Below are positions 53,563 through 62,025 of a DNA stretch of 64,000 nt, piece after piece. The translations under genes and the position numbers were made by a program. Below the pieces are notes generated by a model that made no database searches, had not been told where the DNA came from, and worked only from the letters and a program-made list of their open reading frames with translations. Positions within the stretch are counted from its first letter, which is position 1. The number at the start of each line of letters is the position of its first letter. Source of the DNA: Sporopachydermia quercuum (lineage: Eukaryota > Ascomycota > Sporopachydermiomycetes > Sporopachydermiales > Sporopachydermiaceae); the NCBI GenBank assembly GCA_001599295.1, contig BCGN01000004.1, forward strand, positions 1,241,676-1,305,675. The letters are read 5' to 3'.

Positions 53563-56500
53563 ATGTCTTCAATTAGTTTCCCAAAAGAAGAGGAACAAGT
53601 GTTGGCACTATGGGAGGAATTGAATGCATTCCAACGTCAATTGGAATTGACCAAGGATATGCCTAGATTCACATTCTATGATGGTCCTCCATTCGCTACA
53701 GGAACTCCTCATTACGGTCATATTTTGGCCTCCACTATTAAGGATATTGTTCCTAGATATGCTACAATGACTGGTCATTACGTTGAGAGAAGATTTGGTT
53801 GGGATACTCATGGATTGCCTGTCGAACACGAAATTGACAAGAAATTGGGTATCAGTGGTAAGGAAGATGTGATGGCAATGGGTATTGACAAGTATAATGA
53901 AGAATGTAGATCTATCGTTATGAGATACGCCGCAGAATGGAGAACAACTATTGGCCGACTTGGTCGTTGGATTGATTTCGATAATGATTATAAAACTTTG
54001 TATCCAACTTTTATGGAATCTGTATGGTGGGTGTTCAAGCAATTGTTTGTCAAGGACATGGTCTATAGAGGATATCGTGTTATGCCTTACTCAACTGGTT
54101 GTACTACTCCTTTAAGCAACTTTGAAGCTCAGCAAAATTACAAGTTATCACTGGATCCTGCTATCACTGTGGCCTTCCCACTTGTTAATGATCCCAAGAC
54201 TAAGCTACTTGCTTGGACTACCACTCCTTGGACACTTCCAAGTAATATAGCATTATGCGTTCATCCTGATTTCGAGTATATCAAGATCTTAGACGAGAAG
54301 ACTGGTGATAATTACATTTTATTGGAAAAACTTTTGACAACCATTTATAAGAATCCAAAGAAGGAAAAATTTCAAATTGTGGAAAGAATCAAAGGTAAGG
54401 ATATGGATGGTTGGAAATACGTCCCACTATTTGATTATTTTGTCGACGAATTCAAAGAACATGGTTTCAGGGTTTATGCTGACACTTTTGTTGATGATGA
54501 AAGTGGTACCGGTATTGTTCATCAAGCTCCTGCTTTTGGTGAAATCGATTGGAATGCAGCAACAGAAGCAGGTGTTATCAATGATAGAAGACCTCCTCCT
54601 AATCCCGTTGATGATAACGGTAAATTCACTTCTGAAGTAACAGATTACGCTGGAATTTATGTCAAGGATGCTGACAAAAAGATTATCAAAGATATCAAAG
54701 AAAAGGGAAGATTAGTTCAACAAGCTCAAATCAGCCATAGTTACCCTTTCTGTTGGAGATCTGATACCCCTTTATTGTACAGAGCTGTTCCCGCTTGGTT
54801 TGTCAGAGTCAAAGAGATTATTCCTGATATGTTGAGTGCTGTCGATGACACAAGATGGGTTCCCTCTAACATCAAAGAAAAGAGATTTGCTAATTGGATT
54901 TCTCAAGCTAGAGATTGGAACATCAGTAGAAACAGATATTGGGGTACTCCGTTACCTTTATGGGTTAGCGATGATTTAAAAGAAGTTGTTTGTATTGGAT
55001 CTATTCAAGAATTAGAAGAATTATCTGGTGTCAAGAACATCACTGATATACATAGAGATAGTATTGATGGTATCACCATTCCTTCTAAACAAGGGAAAGG
55101 TGTCTTAAAAAGAGTAGAAGAAGTATTTGATTGTTGGTTTGAATCTGGTAGTATGCCTTATGCTTCTCAGCACTATCCTTTCGAGAATAAGGAAGTTTTC
55201 GAAAAATCTTTTCCAGCTAACTTCATTTCTGAAGGTTTAGATCAAACTAGAGGTTGGTTTTACACTTTAACGGTTTTGGGCACTCATTTATTCAAGAAGT
55301 CTCCTTTCCAGAATTGCATAGTTAGTGGTATTGTTCTCGCTTCTGATGGTAAGAAGATGTCAAAGAGATTAAAGAATTATCCTGATCCAGGTATTGTAGT
55401 GAACAAGTATGGTGCTGATGCTCTCAGACTTTATCTCATCAATTCACCCGTTTTAAGAGCAGAAACTTTGAAATTCAAAGAAGAAGGCGTTAAAGAAGTT
55501 GTATCAAAGGTATTACTTCCATGGTGGAATTCATACATGTTTTTGGAGGGTCAAATTGCTTTGATTAAAAAACTAGAAAACATTGATTTCAAGTATGATG
55601 AAAGCTTAAGAAGCCAAAATGTAATGGATAAATGGATTCTCGCCAGCTTGCAAACTCTAGTTGCCTTTATTCACTCTGAAATGAATGAATATAGACTTTA
55701 TACTGTTGTTCCAAGATTATTGAGCTTGATTGATGATCTAACGAACTGGTACATCAGATTTAACAGAAAGAGATTAAAGTGCGAAAACGGTTCTGAGGAT
55801 GCTATCAAGGCTTTGAATACTTTAACTGAAGCTTTGTTTACTATGGTCAGGGCTATGGCTCCATTTACACCATTCCTAGCAGAGACGATTTATCAACGAT
55901 TACGTCCTTTATTTGCGGAAGGATCTATTCAAGGTACCGACTTGTCATCAGTTCATTTCTTACCTTATCCTGATGCGAAAGCTGATCTTTACGATGATAA
56001 GATTGAAACTGCTGTCAAGCGAATGCAATCTGTTATTGAGTTAGGAAGAGCTATTAGAGAAAAGAAGACCATTGGTTTGAAGACACCTTTGAAGAGTCTA
56101 GTTATTCTTCACCCAGATGCTGATTACTTGAAGGATATCGAAGAACTTAAAAATTATGTTATTGAAGAATTAAATATTCGTGATTTGATCCTTACCAGTG
56201 ATGAGAAGAAGTATGGTGTTATATACAAAGCTAACGCCGACTGGCCTGTACTAGGCAAGAAACTTAAGAAGGATATAGTTAAGGTTAAGAATGCCTTACC
56301 AAATCTTTCATCTGAAGAAGTTGAGGAATTCATGAAAACGGGAAAGATTGTTGTCAATGGAATTGAATTAGTTGAAGGTGATTTAACTGTTACAAGAGCT
56401 CTTTCTGAATCAGAAACCGAATCAGGTCATGAAGTCAACACTGATAATGATGTATTGATCATTCTTGATACCAAGATTTATGATGAGATGAAGACAGAAA

Positions 56501-56841
56501 GTTTTGCAAGAGAAATCATCAACAGAGTTCAAAAGTTAAGAAAGAAGGTTGGTCTTCAAGCTACAGATGATGTACATGTTCAATACTCAGTTGTTCAAGA
56601 AGATAAGAATGTTGGATCTGTTGATAATATCGTTGAAGAACACGAGGGCTTATTGGTAAAGACTTTCCGCAGGAAACTGGGGCAAATTGGTGAAAAGCTT
56701 ACAGAAGCTCACGAATCTTTGTGGAAGACTGTTGCTCATGAAAAAGCTCAAATCAATGATGCCATCATCGAATTTAAATTGTTAAAGATTGCTTCTCACA
56801 AGAGTGATGAAGAAACTAAACCTTCTTCTGAAGACGAATAA
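53563..56841 (+). CDS. ILS1: Cytosolic isoleucyl-tRNA synthetase
   Basis: This class I synthetase charges tRNA-Ile for cytosolic translation. The protein is 1092 aa. The HIGH motif is HYGH (residues 50-53, in GTPHYGHILA), and KMSKR is at 598-602 (DGKKMSKRLKNYPDPG). The CP1 editing domain contains AWTTTPWTLPSN and DDESGTGIVHQAPAFG, with the Asp and Thr-rich pockets needed for hydrolysis of Val-tRNA. GLDQTRGWFYTL and the anticodon-binding helical domain (NWYIRFNRKRLK) follow. The eukaryotic C-terminal extension is full length. Codon use is the strongest in the window (GGT, GCT, AAG, TTG), fitting a highly expressed gene. There is no mitochondrial presequence. It is unspliced. Confidence 0.98.
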   Translation: MSSISFPKEEEQVLALWEELNAFQRQLELTKDMPRFTFYDGPPFATGTPHYGHILASTIKDIVPRYATMTGHYVERRFGWDTHGLPVEHEIDKKLGISGKEDVMAMGIDKYNEECRSIVMRYAAEWRTTIGRLGRWIDFDNDYKTLYPTFMESVWWVFKQLFVKDMVYRGYRVMPYSTGCTTPLSNFEAQQNYKLSLDPAITVAFPLVNDPKTKLLAWTTTPWTLPSNIALCVHPDFEYIKILDEKTGDNYILLEKLLTTIYKNPKKEKFQIVERIKGKDMDGWKYVPLFDYFVDEFKEHGFRVYADTFVDDESGTGIVHQAPAFGEIDWNAATEAGVINDRRPPPNPVDDNGKFTSEVTDYAGIYVKDADKKIIKDIKEKGRLVQQAQISHSYPFCWRSDTPLLYRAVPAWFVRVKEIIPDMLSAVDDTRWVPSNIKEKRFANWISQARDWNISRNRYWGTPLPLWVSDDLKEVVCIGSIQELEELSGVKNITDIHRDSIDGITIPSKQGKGVLKRVEEVFDCWFESGSMPYASQHYPFENKEVFEKSFPANFISEGLDQTRGWFYTLTVLGTHLFKKSPFQNCIVSGIVLASDGKKMSKRLKNYPDPGIVVNKYGADALRLYLINSPVLRAETLKFKEEGVKEVVSKVLLPWWNSYMFLEGQIALIKKLENIDFKYDESLRSQNVMDKWILASLQTLVAFIHSEMNEYRLYTVVPRLLSLIDDLTNWYIRFNRKRLKCENGSEDAIKALNTLTEALFTMVRAMAPFTPFLAETIYQRLRPLFAEGSIQGTDLSSVHFLPYPDAKADLYDDKIETAVKRMQSVIELGRAIREKKTIGLKTPLKSLVILHPDADYLKDIEELKNYVIEELNIRDLILTSDEKKYGVIYKANADWPVLGKKLKKDIVKVKNALPNLSSEEVEEFMKTGKIVVNGIELVEGDLTVTRALSESETESGHEVNTDNDVLIILDTKIYDEMKTESFAREIINRVQKLRKKVGLQATDDVHVQYSVVQEDKNVGSVDNIVEEHEGLLVKTFRRKLGQIGEKLTEAHESLWKTVAHEKAQINDAIIEFKLLKIASHKSDEETKPSSEDE

Positions 56842-57152
56842 TTTTTTGAGCAAATCATATAATTTAAACTTCGTATTGTAGAAATAAATATAAATATATA
56901 TTGGCAGTTATGCTTTATGTAGAGAGCAAGGGTAGTGTTTGTATCCAACTAGCTGAATACACTTTGGCGGAAACATCCTTTTGCTATAATGCATGTACGA
57001 GATACAAAATTGCCGCTTATATATTTACAAGTTTTATTAAACGTCATATCTCTTGATTCCATTAATTCCAAATATGTATAACTTGACTAAAAGCCTTGCC
57101 ATTCCAAATGGTCAAATACTAAGAATATTAACTTTCTCTCCATTTCAACCAT
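56842..57152. other. Convergent spacer, ILS1 / NDUFAF8-like gene
   Basis: A 311-bp shared 3' region. Nothing further was seen. Confidence 0.45.
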
Positions 57153-57422
57153 TTACCATTTCCTTCCCAAGTTGTTTTCCACACATTGCTTGAACACTAT
57201 AAATTCAGCAGCACAAGTGTCTTTGGTCACAGTAGCGTAGGTGGCTAGTATACATTTGCCATACATTGATGCCTAATGATTTCGTTAGAGCAATATGCTC
57301 AGGACACATCACTTGTAATTTATCTTTCTCATCACCGCAACATAACATACCTCAACTGAACACTTACCAGCAGCAGCGAAAAACTTTCTAGCCGGACGAT
57401 TAGCTAACTTATTCTGTTTCAT
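57153..57422 (-). CDS. Twin-CX9C protein resembling complex I assembly factor NDUFAF8
   Basis: A small intermembrane-space-type protein; human NDUFAF8 stabilises NDUFAF5 during complex I assembly. CDS complement(join(57153..57272,57351..57422)), 63 aa. Exon 1 encodes MKQNKLANRPARKFFAAAG then KCSVE; exon 2 encodes ASMYGKC, the loop, and DTCAAEFIVFKQCVENNLG, ending RKW. Two CX9C pairs result: C-SVEASMYGK-C and C-AAEFIVFKQ-C. The pattern CxxEAxxYGxC ... KDxCAxEFxxxxxC is that of NDUFAF8 and not of Cmc1, Cox19 or Mrp10. The 78-nt intron has GTATGT, CTCTAAC and TTAG. A GTAAGT inside exon 1 (57361..57366 on the opposite strand) could act as a decoy donor. The junction falls inside the first CX9C pair, so splicing is required for the fold. 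Confidence 0.85.
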
Positions 57423-58989
57423 TCTTAATCACTAGCAACAAAAAAGAGTCGCTCAATAACAAAACGTATATATACAAATCTTCGATGCACATGTGTAGAT
57501 TTTGTTCAAGGTATCATGGTACCACATGGTACCATTTACTTTCTTTTCTTTGAAGAAGTCATAGGATTGTATTGTTGTTGAAATTATTTGTCTCATAAGA
57601 GGTGGTCCCTATCTGATAAACACATGACTTGAATCTGTAATTTCATGCACGTGATTATTGATATGAGCATCGATATCGGCAGATAACAGATAGAAATGTT
57701 TACCGATAAACTAAAATGATAAGGAAATGAAGTGTTCATAATTAGGATGAATGGCACTAACAAGATTAAATGAGGTATCAACGTAACATCTGGGAATGAT
57801 TTCTCAGCTCCCTAAAAAATTAGAAGCTGAAAAAAAGAAATGAAGCAGTTCGTTTAACTGAATAATGCTTCGTACTGGACGAGTTAGCGATGAATATATG
57901 ATTAATTAAATAACAATTAACAGTGGATAGATGCAATTCCCGAAACCGGAATTGTACTTTAATTGCTTTTATTGAAGCATATCCATTGGTTTTGAATAGG
58001 AAAAGAAAATATGACTCATTAATAGTAGTTTGAAAAGAAACCCAATTATCTTTCAGTCAATATGTGTATACCAGATGATAGGAATTTTGTAATTCTAAAA
58101 GTGAGAATCGCGCAATATGGCAGAATGCTTCCTACTATTTAATTTCAGTGACTAATGTAGAAGGCTTTTGAAACACATCTACCAGAAACAAGGAAACAAA
58201 AAGCAGCATGTGAATAGCTCTATAAGATGGATTGATCAGGAACCAAATTTATTAGTATTGATATCCGCAATTTGGTTTCCTTGAAGATTCTTTCCCCTTT
58301 TTCCTTCATTCTGAATTATAGAGCGAGTTGTATCGTACCTCTCCCCGTTATTAAGATGGTGGGTGATATTAATCGAATCTAACCCCCGTGATAAGAGACG
58401 CCCAAAGGTTACAGCGTCACCAACAGCTATTGACCTTATTAGTTATTCATTCCTATCGTTGTTCATATTATTATGATTGAAAAAATTTATAAATGTAGAT
58501 AAGTATCAGAGTAAACCATAATAAAAATTCTTGTACTTTTATTTTTTGTATTTCATAAGTTGTACTCTATTATTTCTGTTGATACAACAACAAGCAATTA
58601 TTATTATTGGTGCGTCAGTTGTGGCGCTTTCTGGGGGTATTCTAGTGATAGATAAGGTTGTTTACTGCTCTTATCAGGCAATTTGCCCATCTATTCTCTT
58701 TTCTTTCTTCTTAGTGATAAGTATGGGGTTAACATAGTGGTAAACAAAGAATTAAATTATTGATAACATTGGAACGCGAAGACATGAAATAAGCTCTTGA
58801 ATAGATTAGGTAACTTGGTTTTGACTCTTTTTTACTTGTTAACTGGTTGAATCTCTTGAAGTAAGACTCAGTTATTCGCTGTCACTCTCGTCTTGTACCT
58901 AAATTGTACACGTTTGTTGGTTTAAACAGTCTAGAAAGAATTTCCACAAAATTTAAAGATATTGAATATCTTCACAATAGAGAATAAGG
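57423..58989. other. Divergent intergenic region, NDUFAF8-like / ATG8
   Basis: A 1.6-kb stretch with a 9-bp inverted repeat (57516..57535) and an E-box GCACGTGA (57647..57654). A frame at 58531..58737 lacks an ATG at its start and is mostly hydrophobic. No gene called. Confidence 0.45.
57516..57535. repeat. 9-bp inverted repeat (two KpnI-type palindromes)
   Basis: ATGGTACCA, CA, TGGTACCAT. Each arm itself contains the palindrome GGTACC, so the site can be read as two adjacent palindromes or one 20-bp hairpin. It lies about 95 bp upstream of the NDUFAF8-like ATG. Confidence 0.75.
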
Positions 58990-59512
58990 ATGGGTAGATT
59001 TCAATTTAAAGACGAGATTCCATTTGGTATGTTCCTTTTCCTCTTCTGTTAAATTGTATCAACGATTACGATTGAATGAATACTAACACGAAAATGGTAC
59101 TAGAGAAGAGAAAAGCAGAAGCTCAAACGATTTTGAGTAGACACGAGAATCGCATACCAGTAAGTTTTGTGTACTTTCAAGACATTTTTTCATTCAGTGA
59201 TTCAAATACTAATAATAATGATTTGTTAAGGTTATCTGTGAACGTGTTGAGAATTCCGATATTCCAGAAATTGATAAGAAGAAGTACCTCGTACCAGGAG
59301 ATTTAACTATTGGTCAATTTGTTTATGTTATCAGAAAAAGGATCAATATCTCATCTGAGAAAGCTTTATTTATATTTATCGATGATCTACTGCCTCCAAC
59401 TGCTGCCTTAATGAGTTCCATTTACAAAGAGCATAAAGATGAGGATGGCTTTCTATACGTCTTTTATGCAGGGGAGAATACATTTGGCAAGGTTTGTGCA
59501 GAGATTAGTTAA
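58990..59512 (+). CDS. ATG8: Ubiquitin-like autophagy protein Atg8, two introns
   Basis: Atg8 is conjugated to phosphatidylethanolamine and drives autophagosome growth and cargo capture. CDS join(58990..59026,59104..59159,59231..59512), 124 aa. Exon 1: [12 protein letters not shown]. Exon 2: [19 protein letters not shown]. Exon 3 begins [20 protein letters not shown] and includes [14 protein letters not shown], the hydrophobic pockets for AIM motifs, and [20 protein letters not shown]. Intron 1 (77 nt): GTATGT, TACTAAC, TAG. Intron 2 (71 nt): GTAAGT, TACTAAT, AAG. The sequence ends GENTFG then KVCAEIS, so Atg4 must remove eight residues after the conserved Gly; yeast Atg8 has one (Arg). The CTG in LPPTA sits at an invariant Leu. 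Confidence 0.97.
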
Positions 59513-59826
59513 TCTGTGAGATCAATCTTTTCATGGCTTTTTTCTATTTACTTTGTCACGTAACAACATTTGGTTCGTGAGAGTTACACTTTTTCTTTTC
59601 TCTTTATGTCATATTTAAATCGGGTCTGAACTTCTATGTGTTATCAGATCAATATATAGTATCGTTTGGCTCAACATATATTGATTCTGTTCTATAAGGT
59701 TTTTCCTTTGAGATACTGCGAGTAAACTATACAAAAAAAATATAATACGAAAGAACTCTGATGATGAGATAAATTAATAATATAGCAATAAAAATAATGG
59801 AAGAGTAGGCAAACAANAAAATGATT
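59513..59826. other. Spacer, ATG8 to tRNA-Val
   Basis: A 314-bp AT-rich 3' flank of ATG8 with A-tracts and one N, holding the T-run terminator of the minus-strand tRNA-Val. Nothing else seen. Confidence 0.45.
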
Positions 59827-59900
59827 TGATTCGACCCAGGATCGAACTGGGGACGTTCTGCGTGTTAAGCAGATGCCATGACCAACTAGACCATCGAACC
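59827..59900 (-). tRNA. tRNA-Val (anticodon AAC)
   Basis: A 74-nt cloverleaf on the minus strand. The acceptor GGTTCGA pairs with TCGAATC (one G-T), the stem TCTGC/GCAGA encloses TTAACAC (anticodon AAC), and the T arm has AGTTCGATCC. Downstream is TTTT-N-TT, the likely terminator. The hairpin repeat begins 12 nt upstream of its 5' end. Confidence 0.96.
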
Positions 59901-59912
59901 AACTTTGAAGAT

Positions 59913-60137
59913 GTTACTGTCTGGTCATATATCATTCAGTAAAATAAAATGAAGTTTAAGAAAAATTGAAGAATTGTATCAGAATTCTTACTCTTTTTCC
60001 TTCTTCTCATTCTTCTCTTTCTAATTAATAAGAAGAAGAAGGAGAAGAAGGAAAAAGAGTAAGAATTCTGATACAATTCTTCAATTTTTCTTAAAATTCA
60101 TTTTATTTTACTGAATGATGTATGATCAGACAGTNAC
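59913..60137. repeat. 225-bp near-perfect hairpin repeat between two divergent tRNA genes, copy 2
   Basis: Left arm GTTACTGTCTGGTCATATAT... and right arm ...GATGTATGATCAGACAGTnAC are complementary over about 105 bp with only about four mismatches. The centre is TCTTTCTAATTAATAAG. The body runs TG (59918) to CA (60132), bounded by GTTAC on the left and GTnAC on the right. Nothing is encoded. A second copy starts the window. Both lie just upstream of tRNA genes (12 nt from tRNA-Val, 21 nt from tRNA-Thr). Candidates are a foldback or MITE-type element, or two inverted solo-LTR pieces of an element that targets Pol III genes. The 97% match between copies suggests recent spread or conversion. Confidence 0.9.
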
Positions 60138-60158
60138 AAATAGTAACAAATAGTTAAT

Positions 60159-60231
60159 GCCTTGATGGCCAAGTTGGTAAGGCGTAACACTAGTAATGTT
60201 AAGATCGTCGGTTCGACTCCGGCTCGAGGCA
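60159..60231 (+). tRNA. tRNA-Thr (anticodon AGT)
   Basis: A 73-nt cloverleaf: acceptor GCCTTGA/TCGAGGC (one T-G), stem TAACA/TGTTA, loop CTAGTAA (anticodon AGT), T arm GGTTCGACTC. It is followed by a T6 terminator near 60246, beside an N. Divergent from tRNA-Val across the hairpin repeat. Confidence 0.95.
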
Positions 60232-61089
60232 ATTTGTTTCCCCNCTTTTTTACTACTATTTATTTTTCTCGATCTGAATAGATGGTTGATGTTTGACCCT
60301 CAATCATTATTTGAGAATCGCCTGTCCTTATCTAGGCTATTCAATATTATTGTCGTATCGCCCCTCTGCTGCTACTTATGTTTCTTCTGGTGAGTGCAGA
60401 AGGTTATCTATTACCTGATACTTGAGGTATGGTCTCTTATCTCACGTGGTTTACTTACCTATCATTTGTCGTCAACGGTGATAAAGAAGTAGTTGGCGAA
60501 CAGAGCAAAAATAACAATATTATAACACAGTAATTTTTTAATTCTAGCAACTTTACAGATTTAATCAATAATACTTGGCCATTCATCTTTTTATACATAC
60601 TTTTGAGCTCATATTTATTGCTCAACCACGGTCTTCTTCTTTCCCAACTGTCATTCTGCTGGGTAAGCATTACTTGATGACGTACTCAGTTATAATAACT
60701 TAAACTTCAGTACAAAAAGGGAATCTTGTGAAGCAACAACTTATCAGTTTCATTGTGAGGTAAGCCTGTCTTTTCATACCTGTAAACAATTAGGAGGCAA
60801 TTGATTGGTATTGAACCATTGAACGTTTACAATATATATGTGCACCATTAAGTTGAGCATGAGAACAAGAAAGTGCTTCGCTCTATTTAACGGTATTTGT
60901 TAACGAAGCTTTGCATACNTACAAGTCNTAAGGGTACACCCTGATTTCTTATAATCTATATTCTCACTCAGAGGTTACTGATTCTTTGACAAGATAAGAG
61001 CGATATCCGTTCAAAAGTAATACAAAATATAGAAACAAATCATCTACTGTTTGGCAATTATTTTGATACAAGAAAAGAGCAAAAATAAG
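60232..61089. other. Intergenic, tRNA-Thr / NPC2
   Basis: NPC2 upstream region with an E-box-like TCACGTGG (60442..60449). Open frames at 60196..60393 and 60455..60670 are unsupported; the first overlaps the tRNA. Three N bases occur. Confidence 0.45.
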
Positions 61090-61680
61090 ATGAAACTTGG
61101 AAGCATCATAATTGGCACCTTAGCGTTGTCTGGTGCAACAATAGGATTCCCCGGGGTAGATACTGAAGTTCAAGCCATTCATCAGGTACAAAATTTCATT
61201 GGAGGTATCGTCAGTTCAATCAATAATGCGTTTAAACCTTCAACTTCAACTTTTGTATCGATTTCTGATACTCCAATCCCTGGTGGATCTCCAGTTGCAC
61301 TGTGTGACGAATCAGCAGCTCAATTAATTGATATTGAATCTGTGATGATCAAACCAAATCCTCCTGAAAGGGGTCAAAATTTAACAATTGCTGCTTCGGG
61401 GCTGCTGAAGAAAACTATCGTAAAAGGTGCTTATGTTGATGTCCATGTCAGTTTTGGTCTAATTAAACTTTTGACTCAAACATTTGATCTCTGTGAAGAA
61501 GTTGAAAACATTGATATGAAGTGTCCTATTGAGAAAGGTTATATGACTTTACTCAAACAAGTTCAATTACCAGAAGAAATCCCGCCAGGAAAGTATACTG
61601 TGGTGGCTCAAGCCTACACTGTTGATGATGAGCTTTTAACTTGTATTTCGGCTACAGTTGAATTTCCTGTGCCTAATTGA
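61090..61680 (+). CDS. NPC2: Sterol-transfer protein Npc2 (ML domain)
   Basis: Npc2 carries sterols in the vacuole lumen and hands them to Ncr1 at the membrane. I start at the ATG at 61090 (MKLGSIIIGTLALSGATIGF), which gives a proper signal peptide; the frame extends 13 codons upstream without an ATG. The protein is 196 aa. A spacer (about 22-60) precedes the ML domain (about 68-195): IPGGSPVALCDESAAQLIDI, VMIKPNPPERGQNLTIAASG, KGAYVDVHVSFGLIKLLTQT, DLCEEVENID with MKCPIEKG, and LPEEIPPGKYTVVAQAYTVD. The disulfide cysteines and the N-glycosylation site NLT are as in yeast Npc2 (173 aa); the extra length is N-terminal. Confidence 0.96.
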   Translation: MKLGSIIIGTLALSGATIGFPGVDTEVQAIHQVQNFIGGIVSSINNAFKPSTSTFVSISDTPIPGGSPVALCDESAAQLIDIESVMIKPNPPERGQNLTIAASGLLKKTIVKGAYVDVHVSFGLIKLLTQTFDLCEEVENIDMKCPIEKGYMTLLKQVQLPEEIPPGKYTVVAQAYTVDDELLTCISATVEFPVPN

Positions 61681-62025
61681 AAACAAACAAAAGGAGGCAG
61701 TTATTTTATCATATTCTCTCAACTTTTTTTCTCCAATGAATTAACCTTACTTGAAAGCAAATTTTTGCATTACTATATGATAGTTACTTAATAAACGAAT
61801 ATAAATAATTCATTCAGTATTAAAATGTACTCAAGTAGTAATACAAGAATACACGCTGGTTCAAAATAATAATTGAGCCTTTTAATTATATACAGCACAT
61901 TAATTTCTTACAATCCAATTCCATTCGACCATTACCATCACCATCACAATTACCATCACTATTATCTGATTACCCTTTTTACGGAAAAGCAGCCAGTCAT
62001 AAGAGCCAATCCTTCATTGAACTAA
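61681..62025. other. Convergent spacer, NPC2 / FTH1
   Basis: A 345-bp shared 3' region. It holds a short degenerate (ACCATC)n tract near 61927..61958. Nothing else seen. Confidence 0.5.

Noticed and set aside
58531-58737. 68-codon hydrophobic frame
   Set aside because: Begins at TTG rather than ATG and has low-complexity hydrophobic content in a promoter region.
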